Assembly: GCA_001941045.1 (NCBI GenBank)
Contig: MSHD01000033.1
Coordinates: forward strand, 30,880-94,879
DNA from: Lachnospiraceae bacterium Zagget2
GTDB taxonomy: Bacteria > Bacillota > Clostridia > Lachnospirales > Lachnospiraceae
Length of the DNA: 64,000 bases
Direction: 5' to 3'
Part shown: piece by piece, positions 51,984 to 60,075 of the stretch
How the letters are laid out: every line of letters starts with the position of its first letter
Position numbering within the stretch: the first letter of the stretch is position 1
Translations under genes and position numbers: made by a program
Notes under the pieces: model-generated
What the model saw: the letters and a program-made list of their open reading frames with translations, nothing else
The model's database searches: none
Told to the model about the DNA's origin: nothing

Positions 51984-52017
51984 ATTGCGGGGAAATACCT
52001 TAATACCTTAATTGCTT

Positions 52018-52035
52018 GCAAATGCTTGCATTTGC
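52018..52035. promoter_or_regulatory. Palindromic operator of the toxin-antitoxin pair
   Basis: GCAAATGC-TT-GCATTTGC, a perfect inverted repeat overlapping the -35 box of the antitoxin promoter; likely bound by the antitoxin complex. Confidence 0.65.
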
Positions 52036-52054
52036 CTGCGGAACCGGATATAAT
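52026..52054 (+). promoter_or_regulatory. Promoter of the toxin-antitoxin pair
   Basis: TTGCAT (52026-52031), 17 bases, TATAAT (52049-52054). Confidence 0.85.
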
Positions 52055-52083
52055 AAATAAAAACAAAGTAAGGAGTGATCCAC

Positions 52084-52389
52084 ATGGCAAACACAACAGC
52101 CGTTTACGCAAGGATTGATACTGACCTGAAAGAGAATGCAGAAGGCATCCTCTCTCAGCTTGGCATTTCACCGTCTGGTGCAATACAGATGCTCTACAGC
52201 CAAATCGTACTCAGAGGCGGAATGCCGTTTGATTTGCGGCTGCCGCCCAAAAAGCCTGTCGCTGCCGGGGCACTTACAAAGGAAGAACTGGATGCTGAGC
52301 TTGCGAAAGGGATGGAATCCCTTAAGTCTGGCAAAACCTACACCGCCGATGAAGTAGACGCGGAGCTTCACAAGAGGTACGGCATATGA
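52084..52389 (+). CDS. dinJ: RelB/DinJ-type antitoxin
   Basis: A 101-residue antitoxin with the N-terminal ribbon-helix-helix dimerisation and DNA-binding region (VYARIDTDLKENAEGILSQLGIS; AIQMLYSQIV) followed by a toxin-binding tail. The ATG at 52084 follows AAGGAG. It overlaps the toxin gene by four bases. It should neutralise the toxin and repress the operon through the palindrome at 52018. Confidence 0.9.
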   Translation: MANTTAVYARIDTDLKENAEGILSQLGISPSGAIQMLYSQIVLRGGMPFDLRLPPKKPVAAGALTKEELDAELAKGMESLKSGKTYTADEVDAELHKRYGI

Positions 52390-52718
52390 GCGAACAGTAC
52401 AAGGTCGTTTATTCCCCAGCGGCATTAGATGACCTTGACGCCATTTACAGCTATATCGCCTTTGACCTCCAAGTCCCGCAGACCGCTTTGAACCAGACAA
52501 ACCGCATTCGGAAAGAAATCCGTTCATTGGGTATCTTCCCTGAAAGGTATGCAAAAGTTGACTGGGAACCGTGGGCTTCAGTCGGGATGCATCGCGTAGC
52601 CGTTGATAACTATGTTGTTTATTATCTAACGGATGTGGGCGCAATGACTGTCACCATTGTCCGTATTTTCTACGGCGGCAGAGATGTTGAAAGTATCATC
52701 AATTCCGAAATAGACTAA
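52386..52718 (+). CDS. RelE/ParE-family toxin
   Basis: A 110-residue toxin of the RelE/ParE superfamily (VVYSPAALDDLDAIYSYIAF; HRVAVDNYVVYYLTD; TIVRIFYGGRDVESII). Family members are ribosome-dependent mRNA nucleases or gyrase poisons; which applies cannot be told from the sequence. As part of the element it probably stabilises its presence. Confidence 0.9.
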   Translation: MSEQYKVVYSPAALDDLDAIYSYIAFDLQVPQTALNQTNRIRKEIRSLGIFPERYAKVDWEPWASVGMHRVAVDNYVVYYLTDVGAMTVTIVRIFYGGRDVESIINSEID

Positions 52719-52723
52719 CGAAG

Positions 52724-52747
52724 AGAGCAACGCAAACTGCTCTTTTT
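52724..52747 (+). terminator. Terminator of the toxin-antitoxin pair
   Basis: AGAGCA / TGCTCT stem with an eight-base loop followed by TTTT. Confidence 0.75.
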
Positions 52748-52851
52748 CGTTAGAATCTGTCCATCTGCTCCTGGGGTAGCCACCGCAGGATAGAGAATAT
52801 CTGACTGCTATAAAAATTGAGAAATAATTGTGATATGTTTCAGTTGTAAAT

Positions 52852-52894
52852 AGCCGGGAAAACCGGGAAAATTCCCGGAAATCCCGGCTTTTTA
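52852..52894. terminator. Long hairpin, probable bidirectional terminator
   Basis: AGCCGGGA / TCCCGGCT outer arms enclose an inner GGGAA / TTCCC stem; a T-run follows on the plus strand. It sits next to the end of the minus-strand radical SAM gene. Confidence 0.7.
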
Positions 52895-53848
52895 TTATAA
52901 CTCAAAAGAAAAATTTTCATTCTGGCTAATCGTGCAGTCAAATTTTCCCTGCCAGGTATCGCGGGCTTTCAGGCTGTGATGGATATAATTCAGAACGTAT
53001 TTTTTGTGAAGGCTCCACTCCGGCGCTACCAGAATCGGCCGCGGTCCGTCTCCGGTCAGGCGGTGGATGACGATTCGCGGCGGCAGGAGTTCGATACAGC
53101 GAATGAGGATGTCCGTGTACTTCTCCATGCTCAGAACCTGAAACAGATGTTTTTGATAGTTCCTATAGAGATCTGTTCCTTTCAGAACATGAAGCAACTG
53201 AAATTTTATACCGGAGATGGGCATCTGCACGATGTACCGGACTGTAGCCAGCATGTCGTCAGCTGATTCACCGGGCAGTCCCAGAATCACATGGACGATG
53301 ACTTCGATTCCACGCGCAGTCAGTGCAGCTACCGCCTGATCAAAGACGGACAGGGGATATCCACGCCGGATGTATTCTGCCGTCTGCGGATGAATGGTCT
53401 GCAGGCCAAGCTCTATCCAGACAGGTTTGACGGCATTCAGCTCTTCGAGTAAATCCAGAACTTCGCGCGAGAGACAGTCAGGGCGCGTGGCAATGGAGAG
53501 GATAGCGATGTCTGGACGGCTGATAGCTTCCTCATAGACGGAGCGCAGATATTCTACCGGAGCATAGGTTCCCGTATAGGCCTGAAAATAGGCGATGAAT
53601 AAGCTGCCGGTCTGTTTTTCAGATAGTTTCGTTTTTGCCTGTTCAATCTGTTCCGTGATCGTGAGCTTCCGATCTGCGGCGAAATCTCCGGAACCGCCTG
53701 CGCTGCAAAAAATACAGCCCCGCGTATCCAGCGTTCCATCGCGGTTCGGACAGGTAAAGCCGCCATCGAGCGCAAGCTTATAAAGCTTCTGCCCATATTG
53801 GGATTTCATTTCATAATCGAGTGAATGATAGCGCTTATCAAGCCACAT
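52895..53848 (-). CDS. Radical SAM protein, YhcC family
   Basis: A 317-residue radical SAM protein of the YhcC/TIGR01212 type. The iron-sulfur cysteines lie in FTCPNRDGTLDTRGCIFCSAGG, and the conserved blocks YFQAYTGTYAP and IELGLQTIHPQTAEYIRRG follow. The substrate of the family is not settled. Its own promoter lies just upstream. It is an unexpected, housekeeping-like cargo gene for a small element. Confidence 0.88.
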   Translation of the reverse strand: MWLDKRYHSLDYEMKSQYGQKLYKLALDGGFTCPNRDGTLDTRGCIFCSAGGSGDFAADRKLTITEQIEQAKTKLSEKQTGSLFIAYFQAYTGTYAPVEYLRSVYEEAISRPDIAILSIATRPDCLSREVLDLLEELNAVKPVWIELGLQTIHPQTAEYIRRGYPLSVFDQAVAALTARGIEVIVHVILGLPGESADDMLATVRYIVQMPISGIKFQLLHVLKGTDLYRNYQKHLFQVLSMEKYTDILIRCIELLPPRIVIHRLTGDGPRPILVAPEWSLHKKYVLNYIHHSLKARDTWQGKFDCTISQNENFSFEL

Positions 53849-53869
53849 GGGAATCGTCCTTTCCGGGCT

Positions 53870-53898
53870 ATTCTAGCATACCGCGCGGAATGCCGCAA
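53870..53898 (-). promoter_or_regulatory. Promoter of the radical SAM gene
   Basis: On the minus strand TTGCGG, 17 bases, TAGAAT, ending 21 bases before the start codon. Confidence 0.72.
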
Positions 53899-54045
53899 AG
53901 TGAAATCACAGCAAAGGATTCCTTATCTATCCGGAGCTGCCGCCCGAATCGTTTACCATCAAAATAGTGATATTTCTGCAAGCGTCAAGCACCTTTTTAC
54001 ATTGTTTGATTTTAAGAGAGTGTTAATTTGGCAGGATATAGATAT

Positions 54046-54086
54046 AAAAAAGCCCTTCTCCATCACATTTAATGAGAAGAAAGGCT
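54046..54086 (-). terminator. Terminator of the Xre regulator gene
   Basis: On the minus strand a CTTCTC / GAGAAG stem flanked by AGCC / GGCT and followed by a T-run. The remaining 53899-54045 stretch shows no gene that I can support. Confidence 0.7.
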
Positions 54087-54300
54087 AGAAGATTCTTTTA
54101 TTATCAGATATGCCCAGAATGTAATCTGATGAGACATTATATAGTTTGCAAAGCATGATCAGATGACGAATGGGCAGTTCATTAGCGCCGCGTTCATAGC
54201 GGGCATACATAGTTTGGGATGTGCCTAGATAGTCGGCAACCTGCTGCTGGGTCATATCATGATCTTCCCGTAAGTCACGTATTCGTTTGACGTAGGACAT
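54085..54300 (-). CDS. Xre-type HTH regulator
   Basis: A 71-residue Cro/CI-type protein (MTQQQVADYLGTSQTMYARYERGANELPIRHLIMLCKLYNVSSDYILG). It is divergent from the YARHG membrane protein gene; the inverted repeat in between is its probable operator. Confidence 0.9.
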   Translation of the reverse strand: MSYVKRIRDLREDHDMTQQQVADYLGTSQTMYARYERGANELPIRHLIMLCKLYNVSSDYILGISDNKRIF

Positions 54301-54354
54301 TTAGAGGAACTCCTTTTTCATCATGCTATCACATGATTAAAGTTTGCTATTTAC

Positions 54355-54376
54355 TTTAGTAAATATTTGTACTAAA
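54355..54376. promoter_or_regulatory. Candidate Xre operator
   Basis: TTTAGTA, eight bases, TACTAAA, a perfect 7-bp inverted repeat between the divergent Xre gene and the membrane protein gene. Confidence 0.55.
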
Positions 54377-54407
54377 ATTAGGAAAAACAAAAAGGAGAGG
54401 AAAATTT

Positions 54408-55988
54408 ATGTTTGATTTTACGTTGGTTCTGCTCTGGGTTGCATATACGATCATGTGTTTTGTGATCTATCATAAGATTTTCAGAGTGTATTATTTCGGA
54501 AGTGTGGCAAAGGGTATTATGTCAGAGATTATCAGCTGTGTGATTGTCTCTACATTTCTGACAGCGCTGACCTTATGGTTTTGGTTTGTTGCGGTAATCA
54601 TACTGGTGATTGCAATATTCGTGATAAGAGGAAAGCTGGAAGACCCCGCGGCAAAAAATCTCGCGACCATTCTGATGGCAGTGCTGATTGTTCTTGTAGT
54701 GATCAGTGGCAGGACAGTGAGAAAAAATGGAAGTTCCAGTGATGCAGACAGTATATCTGAGAACGGAATTTTCATGACCGAAGAAGAGCAGGAGGCCGCA
54801 GCAGTCGAGGAAGCAGAGGCAGAGGCGAGCGCACAGGAACAGGAAGATTATGTGGCGAATCATGTGATTACATGCGATGGGGAGACGCCAGTTGTATTCT
54901 TTGAGTCCAATCCGACCTTGAAACAGATCGAGGATGAGTTTGGGACGTTTGATGAAATACAGGTTGGCTCGACACCGGAATGCTATTATGATTATCAGGT
55001 ATACGTTGGTGATCTTCAGGGGCAATATGTGATCGAAACCGAGGCGAATGGTATTCTGATTGACGCATACTGGCAATGTGTTTCCGATGATATTGACCAG
55101 TGTACAGAGCTCATCAATAAATGGGTAGCGTACTATAACGGAAAATATGGCGAATATGTGAAATCTGAGTGGGAATCTTCTTCTATGACGAGCTATGACT
55201 GGTATATTTCTGTAGAGGAAGACGAGGACTCCTATGAAATTTATGCTGCATCTATAGGAATCGTGATGAATGGTTCCTCTATGACTCTTACAGTTTCTCA
55301 AGATAATACGGAAGATTTCTTTGAAGAAGCGGGATTTGAATATACTTTTGAAACCTACGCCAGAGATGATGGAACAGAATTGGTGGTTTTTCTGGATGAG
55401 ATGGAGTGCGAGGTAGAGTATTTACAGGAAGAATATCCCATATATTTTAAGTATATGAAATTCGCGGATTATGATACGATTTATTATGATTCGGGTAAAA
55501 TCTATGAGGACGCCTATGGAGTGGAGATATACTCGGACCTGTCATTGACGGTGGATATAAAAGACGGAGGAATGTCGATAGAAGTAACGCAAACTGGGAC
55601 GATTGACGGGCATTCTGATCTGGATTTCAGCGGTACTTATACGTTGGCCAGTTTTACCGACGAGGATGATGAATATGCTGATACCTACGATGAGTATGAA
55701 ACATATGAAAATGAATATATCCTGCCGAACAGTGATACAGAATATCTGGATATGGATGACTTGCAGGGCTTGACGGCAGACGACTGCAGGATTGCCAGAA
55801 ATGAAATTTACGCACGTTACGGACTGATGTTTGCAGATGAATCATTACAAGATCATTTTAATCAGTGCAGCTGGTATGAAGGGACAATTGAGCCAGGTAA
55901 TTTTGACAGCAGTATACTTAGTGACATTGAAGAGGCTAACCTTGACTTGATTGTAGAGTATGAAAAGGATATGGGTTACAGAGAATAA
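54408..55988 (+). CDS. Membrane protein with C-terminal YARHG domain
   Basis: The 526-residue protein has about three N-terminal membrane helices (residues 1-110), an acidic linker, a large extracytoplasmic region rich in Asp, Glu and Tyr, and at the C terminus a YARHG-type domain (CRIARNEIYARYGLMFADESLQDHFNQ). YARHG domains are thought to act at the cell surface, possibly binding peptidoglycan. The base composition is visibly more AT-rich than in flanking chromosomal genes. Function unknown. Confidence 0.8.
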   Translation: MFDFTLVLLWVAYTIMCFVIYHKIFRVYYFGSVAKGIMSEIISCVIVSTFLTALTLWFWFVAVIILVIAIFVIRGKLEDPAAKNLATILMAVLIVLVVISGRTVRKNGSSSDADSISENGIFMTEEEQEAAAVEEAEAEASAQEQEDYVANHVITCDGETPVVFFESNPTLKQIEDEFGTFDEIQVGSTPECYYDYQVYVGDLQGQYVIETEANGILIDAYWQCVSDDIDQCTELINKWVAYYNGKYGEYVKSEWESSSMTSYDWYISVEEDEDSYEIYAASIGIVMNGSSMTLTVSQDNTEDFFEEAGFEYTFETYARDDGTELVVFLDEMECEVEYLQEEYPIYFKYMKFADYDTIYYDSGKIYEDAYGVEIYSDLSLTVDIKDGGMSIEVTQTGTIDGHSDLDFSGTYTLASFTDEDDEYADTYDEYETYENEYILPNSDTEYLDMDDLQGLTADDCRIARNEIYARYGLMFADESLQDHFNQCSWYEGTIEPGNFDSSILSDIEEANLDLIVEYEKDMGYRE

Positions 55989-56007
55989 TTTCAGATGATA
56001 ATGGAGG

Positions 56008-56045
56008 ATACCTCCGGCAGTGTAAATACTGCTGGAGGTATTTTT
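56008..56045 (+). terminator. Terminator of the YARHG protein gene
   Basis: ATACCTCC(G)GCAGT pairs with ACTGC(T)GGAGGTA around a short loop; five T residues follow. From here to 56203 no clear gene is seen. Confidence 0.88.
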
Positions 56046-56203
56046 GGTTATGGCGAAAATCTGAATTATATTCCGGCAAACCGGAAGCTATGGATAATCC
56101 GTATGCTTGCCCTTTCATCCGCATAAAATGAAAAAAATGCGGATGGAGAAGAGGCGGCTTGAGAAAGAGCGGACACAAGCAAGAAGGAAAGGAGGGTCAG
56201 AAA

Positions 56204-56293
56204 GTGACAAAGTACATTGTAAACAGGCAGTTTTCGGGGGAGTGTCCGACTGCCAGGACCATTGAGAGAATCATTCGGAATCATATGAAATAA
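56204..56293 (+). CDS. Small ORF ahead of the recombinase, TnpW-like
   Basis: A 29-codon ORF starting with GTG after AAAGGAGGG and encoding TKYIVNRQFSGECPTARTI then a short basic helix. Small ORFs of this look (short strand, SGT/SGE turn, helix) commonly precede serine recombinases in Clostridia and are called TnpW; the match is by position and shape only. A hairpin ACAGGGAA/TTCCCTGT (56303-56333) follows and may control the recombinase. Confidence 0.5.
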   Translation: MTKYIVNRQFSGECPTARTIERIIRNHMK

Positions 56294-56353
56294 ACGAAAA
56301 TAACAGGGAAGCCGAAACCAAAGGTTTCCCTGTAACTGTCTGAGGAGGTATGT

Positions 56354-57952
56354 ATGCGTGAACTGACAGCAATCTACTGCCGCCTGTCCAAAGAGGACGG
56401 CGACAGGGAGGAGTCGAACAGCATCGAATCACAGCGGAGAATGCTGAAGGCATTTATCCAGGATTCCAGTGATCTGGAGTTTTACAGGGAGTATGTCGAT
56501 GATGGGTACACGGGGACAAATTATGACAGGCCGGGATTTCAGGAGATGTATGCGGACGCCAGGGAGAAATGCTTTTCCTGCATTGTCGTCAAAGATCTCA
56601 GCCGCCTGGGGCGTAATTATCTGGAGACCGGCAACTATATACAGCAGATATTCCCGCTGCTTGGGATTCGCTTCATCGCGGTGAATGACGGGGTGGACAC
56701 AGGGAAGCCGGAGCAGCAGGGATTTAACATGATGCTGCCGATCCGCAATATTTTTAATGAGAGCTACTCGCAGGACATTTCCCGCAAGGTACAGTCCAGT
56801 TTCAGGGCCATGCAGAAAGCGGGAGCCTTCTGCGGGGCCTACGCGAGCTACGGCTATCAGAAAAATCCGGCTGATCGGCATAAGCTGATCGTCGACCCTT
56901 ACGCGGCGGGGGTGGTGAGGAAAATCTATGAATGGTATCTCTCCGGGATGGGTCAGAGGAGTATCGCGGCCAGGCTGAACGAGAAGGGGGTTCTGTGCCC
57001 TTCCATCTATAAAAAGGAAAACGGGGAGAACTATCGGAACTGTAATCGTTTGGAATCGACCTCCTACTGGACTTACAGCACCGTACATCGGATTTTGAAA
57101 AATGAGATGTACAAGGGGGCTATGGTTCAGAACAAGACTGTTCGCCGGATGCGGGGAAAGGCGAAGATGCGTCCAAAGGGAGAGTGGATCATTGTCGAAA
57201 ATACGCACGAGGCGATTATAGAACCGGAAAAATGGGAGCGTGTGCAGGAGCTGCTGGAGCAGAGGACACGGGTAAACGATTTTAACCAGAATGTCAGCAT
57301 CTTTGCGGGCTTCCTGAAATGCGCGGACTGTGGACGGGCGATGGTGAAGCGCAGACGGCGCGGGAAATATGTTTACACCTGCGGCGCTTATTCCAGATCA
57401 GGGACGAAGCTGTGCTCTCATCATTCCATATCGCATGAGGTGCTGGAGAAGATCATTCTGGACGATCTGAATACTGTGATTGCCAGTGTGCGGGATATCA
57501 AAACACTGGTCGAGGCGCAGCGGGCGAAGGGAAGGACGAAGACAGACCTGGCATCGAAGGAGATCGAGCTGACGGAAGAAAGGTTGCAGAAGTCCGGGCG
57601 TCTGAAACGGGAGGCTTATCTCGATTACAAAGATGGCCTGTTGAGCAGGGACGAGTACCTGGAAATGCGGGAAGACCTTCTGAAACAGGAAGGCTTTCTG
57701 ACAGAAAAGCTTGAGAAGCTCAAAGCGACCGAGGAACAGGGAACGGAAGCGCTGCTGGATTCTCCGTGGATACAGACGCTTCTCGCCCGGCAGCAGGTTG
57801 ACAGCCTTGATCGGGAGACGATTGTGGATTTTGTGGAAAAAATTGAGGTGGGCGAGAAGGACGAAAACCACGAGCAGAAGATCACCATCCATTATCGTTT
57901 CTCCGATGAGCTGAAGGATTTATTTCAGATCGTCTACACGGATATTTCTTGA
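56354..57952 (+). CDS. Large serine recombinase
   Basis: The 532-residue protein has the resolvase domain with nucleophile serine in YCRLSKEDGD, followed by GYTGTNYDRPGF and VKDLSRLGRNYLETG, a recombinase domain (about 170-300), a zinc ribbon (LKCADCGRAM ... YTCGAYSRSG) and a C-terminal coiled coil and DUF4368-like tail. This is the architecture of TndX/TnpX-type integrases that insert and excise elements without host factors. It is the only recombinase in the element and must act on the sites at 51962 and 58984. AGGAGG lies just before the ATG. Confidence 0.95.
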   Translation: MRELTAIYCRLSKEDGDREESNSIESQRRMLKAFIQDSSDLEFYREYVDDGYTGTNYDRPGFQEMYADAREKCFSCIVVKDLSRLGRNYLETGNYIQQIFPLLGIRFIAVNDGVDTGKPEQQGFNMMLPIRNIFNESYSQDISRKVQSSFRAMQKAGAFCGAYASYGYQKNPADRHKLIVDPYAAGVVRKIYEWYLSGMGQRSIAARLNEKGVLCPSIYKKENGENYRNCNRLESTSYWTYSTVHRILKNEMYKGAMVQNKTVRRMRGKAKMRPKGEWIIVENTHEAIIEPEKWERVQELLEQRTRVNDFNQNVSIFAGFLKCADCGRAMVKRRRRGKYVYTCGAYSRSGTKLCSHHSISHEVLEKIILDDLNTVIASVRDIKTLVEAQRAKGRTKTDLASKEIELTEERLQKSGRLKREAYLDYKDGLLSRDEYLEMREDLLKQEGFLTEKLEKLKATEEQGTEALLDSPWIQTLLARQQVDSLDRETIVDFVEKIEVGEKDENHEQKITIHYRFSDELKDLFQIVYTDIS

Positions 57953-57977
57953 TAAAAGTGCTGATTTCCTCTATACT
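57949..57977 (+). promoter_or_regulatory. Promoter of the AAA-ATPase gene
   Basis: TTGATA (57949-57954), 17 bases, TATACT (57972-57977). Nearly the same sequence is the tsaB promoter at 59258. The -35 overlaps the recombinase stop codon. Confidence 0.65.
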
Positions 57978-58006
57978 CTATGTAACAGGAGAAATCAGCA
58001 TTTTTT
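57959..58006 (+). terminator. Terminator of the recombinase gene
   Basis: A 10-bp stem TGCTGATTTC / GAAATCAGCA followed by TTTTTT. The -10 of the next promoter lies in its loop. Confidence 0.8.
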
Positions 58007-58016
58007 GGAGGATGAC

Positions 58017-58952
58017 ATGAATTATTTGAATTCAACAGAGCCGATGAAGCTTTTTGAAAAAGAGTGTAAGGGCAGGCTGTATGTCGATAAAAGTATGCTG
58101 ATAGAGAAAATTTCGGATAAAGTGGGGAGTGCAGGGCAGTATATCTGTATCACGCGTCCGAGACGTTTTGGAAAGACGATCAACGCCAACATGCTTGCAG
58201 CATATTTTACCAAAGGCTGTGACAGTACGGAGCTTTTCAATGGTCTGAAGATTCACGACTCTCCGGTGTATGGAGAAAAGCAGAACCAGTACAATGTCAT
58301 CCATATTGATTTCAGCGTACAGCCTGATTTTTGCGAGTGCTATCGGGATTATATTTCCAATATTATAGAAAACCTGAAAGAAGACTTGGCGGAAGCTTAC
58401 CCGTCTGTTGCGGGCAGAGACTACGCGCAGATCAGCCGGATGTTCCGTGATACGGGAGACACATTCATTTTCATACTTGATGAATGGGACTCCGTGTTTT
58501 ATGAGAAATTTATGGAGGAGGACGACCGGATTCAGTTTCTGAAATGGCTGAAAGGTCTTTTGAAGGACAAGCCCTATGTGGAACTCGCCTACATGACGGG
58601 AATACTGCCGATCGCGAAATATTCCAGTGGATCGGAATTGAATATGTTTGACGAATATAACTTCATGAATGACAATGTGTACGACCAATATTTTGGCTTC
58701 AACGAGGAAGAGGTTCACAGACTCTGTGAGAAGTATGGAAGCGTCTCTTTTACGGAATTGAAGGAGTGGTACGACGGCTATTATTTCTATAACGGGGACA
58801 GCCTGTTCAATCCGCGTTCCGTGAACAGGGCGCTGGATCGCGGCGTATGCCTGAATTACTGGACGGAGACAGGTCCGATGAATGAGATCGCGGACTGCAT
58901 TGAGAATAACCCTAGGACAAAGAAACACACCTGTAAGATCGAGACAGCCTGA
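58017..58952 (+). CDS. AAA-ATPase-like / PD-(D/E)XK family protein, C-terminally truncated
   Basis: The 311-residue protein shows the AAA-ATPase-like family pattern: VDKSMLIEKI, ITRPRRFGKTINANMLAAYF (Walker A), IFILDEWDSVFYEKF (Walker B) and LKEWYDGYYF, then a switch to unrelated residues after ENN. Full proteins of this family in gut Clostridia run to about 500 residues with a C-terminal nuclease domain, which is missing here. The gene ends at a terminator beside the element boundary. The ATG at 58017 is preferred over the TTG used in the track. Confidence 0.82.
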   Translation: MNYLNSTEPMKLFEKECKGRLYVDKSMLIEKISDKVGSAGQYICITRPRRFGKTINANMLAAYFTKGCDSTELFNGLKIHDSPVYGEKQNQYNVIHIDFSVQPDFCECYRDYISNIIENLKEDLAEAYPSVAGRDYAQISRMFRDTGDTFIFILDEWDSVFYEKFMEEDDRIQFLKWLKGLLKDKPYVELAYMTGILPIAKYSSGSELNMFDEYNFMNDNVYDQYFGFNEEEVHRLCEKYGSVSFTELKEWYDGYYFYNGDSLFNPRSVNRALDRGVCLNYWTETGPMNEIADCIENNPRTKKHTCKIETA

Positions 58953-58971
58953 CACCAGGCTGTCATTTTTT
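58943..58971 (+). terminator. Terminator at the right end of the element
   Basis: A 9-bp stem GACAGCCTG / CAGGCTGTC with loop ACAC, then A and six T residues. It overlaps the stop codon of the AAA-ATPase gene. Confidence 0.92.
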
Positions 58972-58978
58972 CCCGCAA

Positions 58979-59200
58979 TCATGCATTCCCCCACGCCGCA
59001 TCGAAACTCAGCGCGACCTGCGCTTTCTCTGTACTGACGCAGTAGATCGGAAGCTTGCGGCTCTGCACTTCGCTGAAGACCGGGCTGAGCTGTCCGCAGA
59101 CAACGAAGGCGCCGGCAGCGGCGATCAGGACGCAGAGCGCCGGGACGATGAGCTTCCTGCAGGAAAGTTTTTCCGGGGAAAGCTTTGTGGAAATTTTCAT
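58979..59200 (-). pseudogene. N-terminal part of the split sporulation polysaccharide deacetylase (PdaB-like)
   Basis: A 73-residue piece with a membrane anchor (LIVPALCVLIAAAGAFVVCG) and the start of the deacetylase domain, QVALSFDAAWGN, where the first catalytic aspartate sits. It ends one codon into the element. The rest of the protein is at 51387-51983. A GGAG site precedes the ATG, so the gene's own expression signals remain at this end. PdaB-type enzymes are needed for spore stability in Bacillus; the assignment to PdaB and not another sporulation deacetylase is tentative. Confidence 0.85.
58984..58993. repeat. Right attachment core of the 7-kb element
   Basis: CATTCCCCCA, the direct repeat of 51962-51971. 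On the minus strand it encodes part of the conserved DAAWGN motif of the deacetylase. Confidence 0.8.
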
Positions 59201-59257
59201 AGAGACTCCGGAAGTATTTCTTTAGGAAAGCTTATGAGTTTTCTGACAGAATCATTC

Positions 59258-59286
59258 TTGATAAAAAAGCAGATTTCCTCTATACT
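59258..59286 (+). promoter_or_regulatory. Sigma-A promoter of tsaB
   Basis: TTGATA (59258-59263), 17 bases, TATACT (59281-59286). Confidence 0.82.
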
Positions 59287-59328
59287 CTAATAGGCATAGA
59301 GAAGTTTATGACAGGAGGGCACGGGAGA

Positions 59329-60075
59329 ATGAGTGCATATCGCAAAGTGCTGGCGCTGGACAGTTCCGGCCTCGTAGCGAGCGCGGCGGTCGTGGAGCGT
59401 GATGAATCCGGCAGCACGCTGCTCGCGGAATATACGGTGAATTATAAGAAGACACATTCCCAGACGCTGCTTCCGATGCTGGATGAGATTGCGCGTATGA
59501 TCGAGCTCGATCTTCACTCGGTCGATGCGATCGCTGTGGCTGCGGGGCCGGGTTCCTTCACGGGTCTCAGGATCGGTTCGGCGACGGCGAAGGGACTGGG
59601 ACTGGCTCTGGACAAGCCGCTGGTCGCAGTGCCGACGGTGGACGCGCTTGCTTACAATCTGTTTGGTGCGGACGGCCTGATCTGCCCGTTGATGGACGCC
59701 AGGAGAAATCAGGTCTATACAGGAATCTACGAGTTCCGAGGAAGCAGCCTTGCAGCGCTTGAGCCGCAGATGGCGGTGGATATCACGGAGATTGCACAGC
59801 GCCTTCATGCGCGGGAGAGAAATGTGATTTTCCTTGGAGATGCAGTTCCTCTTCATCGGGAGACCTTGAAAGAACTCTTCGCTGATCGGGATATTCGTTT
59901 CGCGCCCGCGCATCTGAACCGGCAGAGAGCCGGGGCGGTCGGCGCGCTTGCACTGGAATACATAAAGGAAGGAAAATGGGAGAGCGCTGACGAGCATAAG
60001 CCGGAATATCTGCGCATGGCGCAGGCGGAACGCGTGCGGGCCCAGAAAATGAAGAGCGGAGAGCAGGCGACATGA
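59329..60075 (+). CDS. tsaB: tRNA threonylcarbamoyladenosine biosynthesis protein TsaB
   Basis: Partner of TsaD in making t6A37 on ANN-decoding tRNAs. The ASKHA-fold start LALDSSGLVASAAVVE and the block AAGPGSFTGLRIGSATAKGL are typical. The length is 248 residues from the ATG at 59329, which follows CAGGAGGG; the ATG at 59308 has no ribosome site. It overlaps rimI by four bases, and tsaD is four genes on. Confidence 0.95.
   Translation: MSAYRKVLALDSSGLVASAAVVERDESGSTLLAEYTVNYKKTHSQTLLPMLDEIARMIELDLHSVDAIAVAAGPGSFTGLRIGSATAKGLGLALDKPLVAVPTVDALAYNLFGADGLICPLMDARRNQVYTGIYEFRGSSLAALEPQMAVDITEIAQRLHARERNVIFLGDAVPLHRETLKELFADRDIRFAPAHLNRQRAGAVGALALEYIKEGKWESADEHKPEYLRMAQAERVRAQKMKSGEQAT

Larger units (their letters stand above)
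51962..58993. mobile_element. 7-kb serine-recombinase intervening element inside the deacetylase gene
   Basis: The element is bounded by 10-base direct repeats (CATTCCCCCA) and has inner ends that are inverted copies of each other: GGGGAATG-N4-ATTGCGGG at 51972-51991 and its reverse complement at 58972-58991. This matches attL and attR of a serine integrase, where the rejoined inner ends form a near-palindromic attP. Cargo: a DinJ/RelE-type toxin-antitoxin pair, a radical SAM protein, an Xre regulator, a YARHG-domain membrane protein, a TnpW-like small ORF, the recombinase and a truncated AAA-ATPase. Confidence 0.85.

Noticed and set aside
59308-59328. Upstream ATG (59308) as the tsaB start
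   Set aside because: It has no ribosome site; the ATG at 59329 follows CAGGAGGG and matches the usual protein start.
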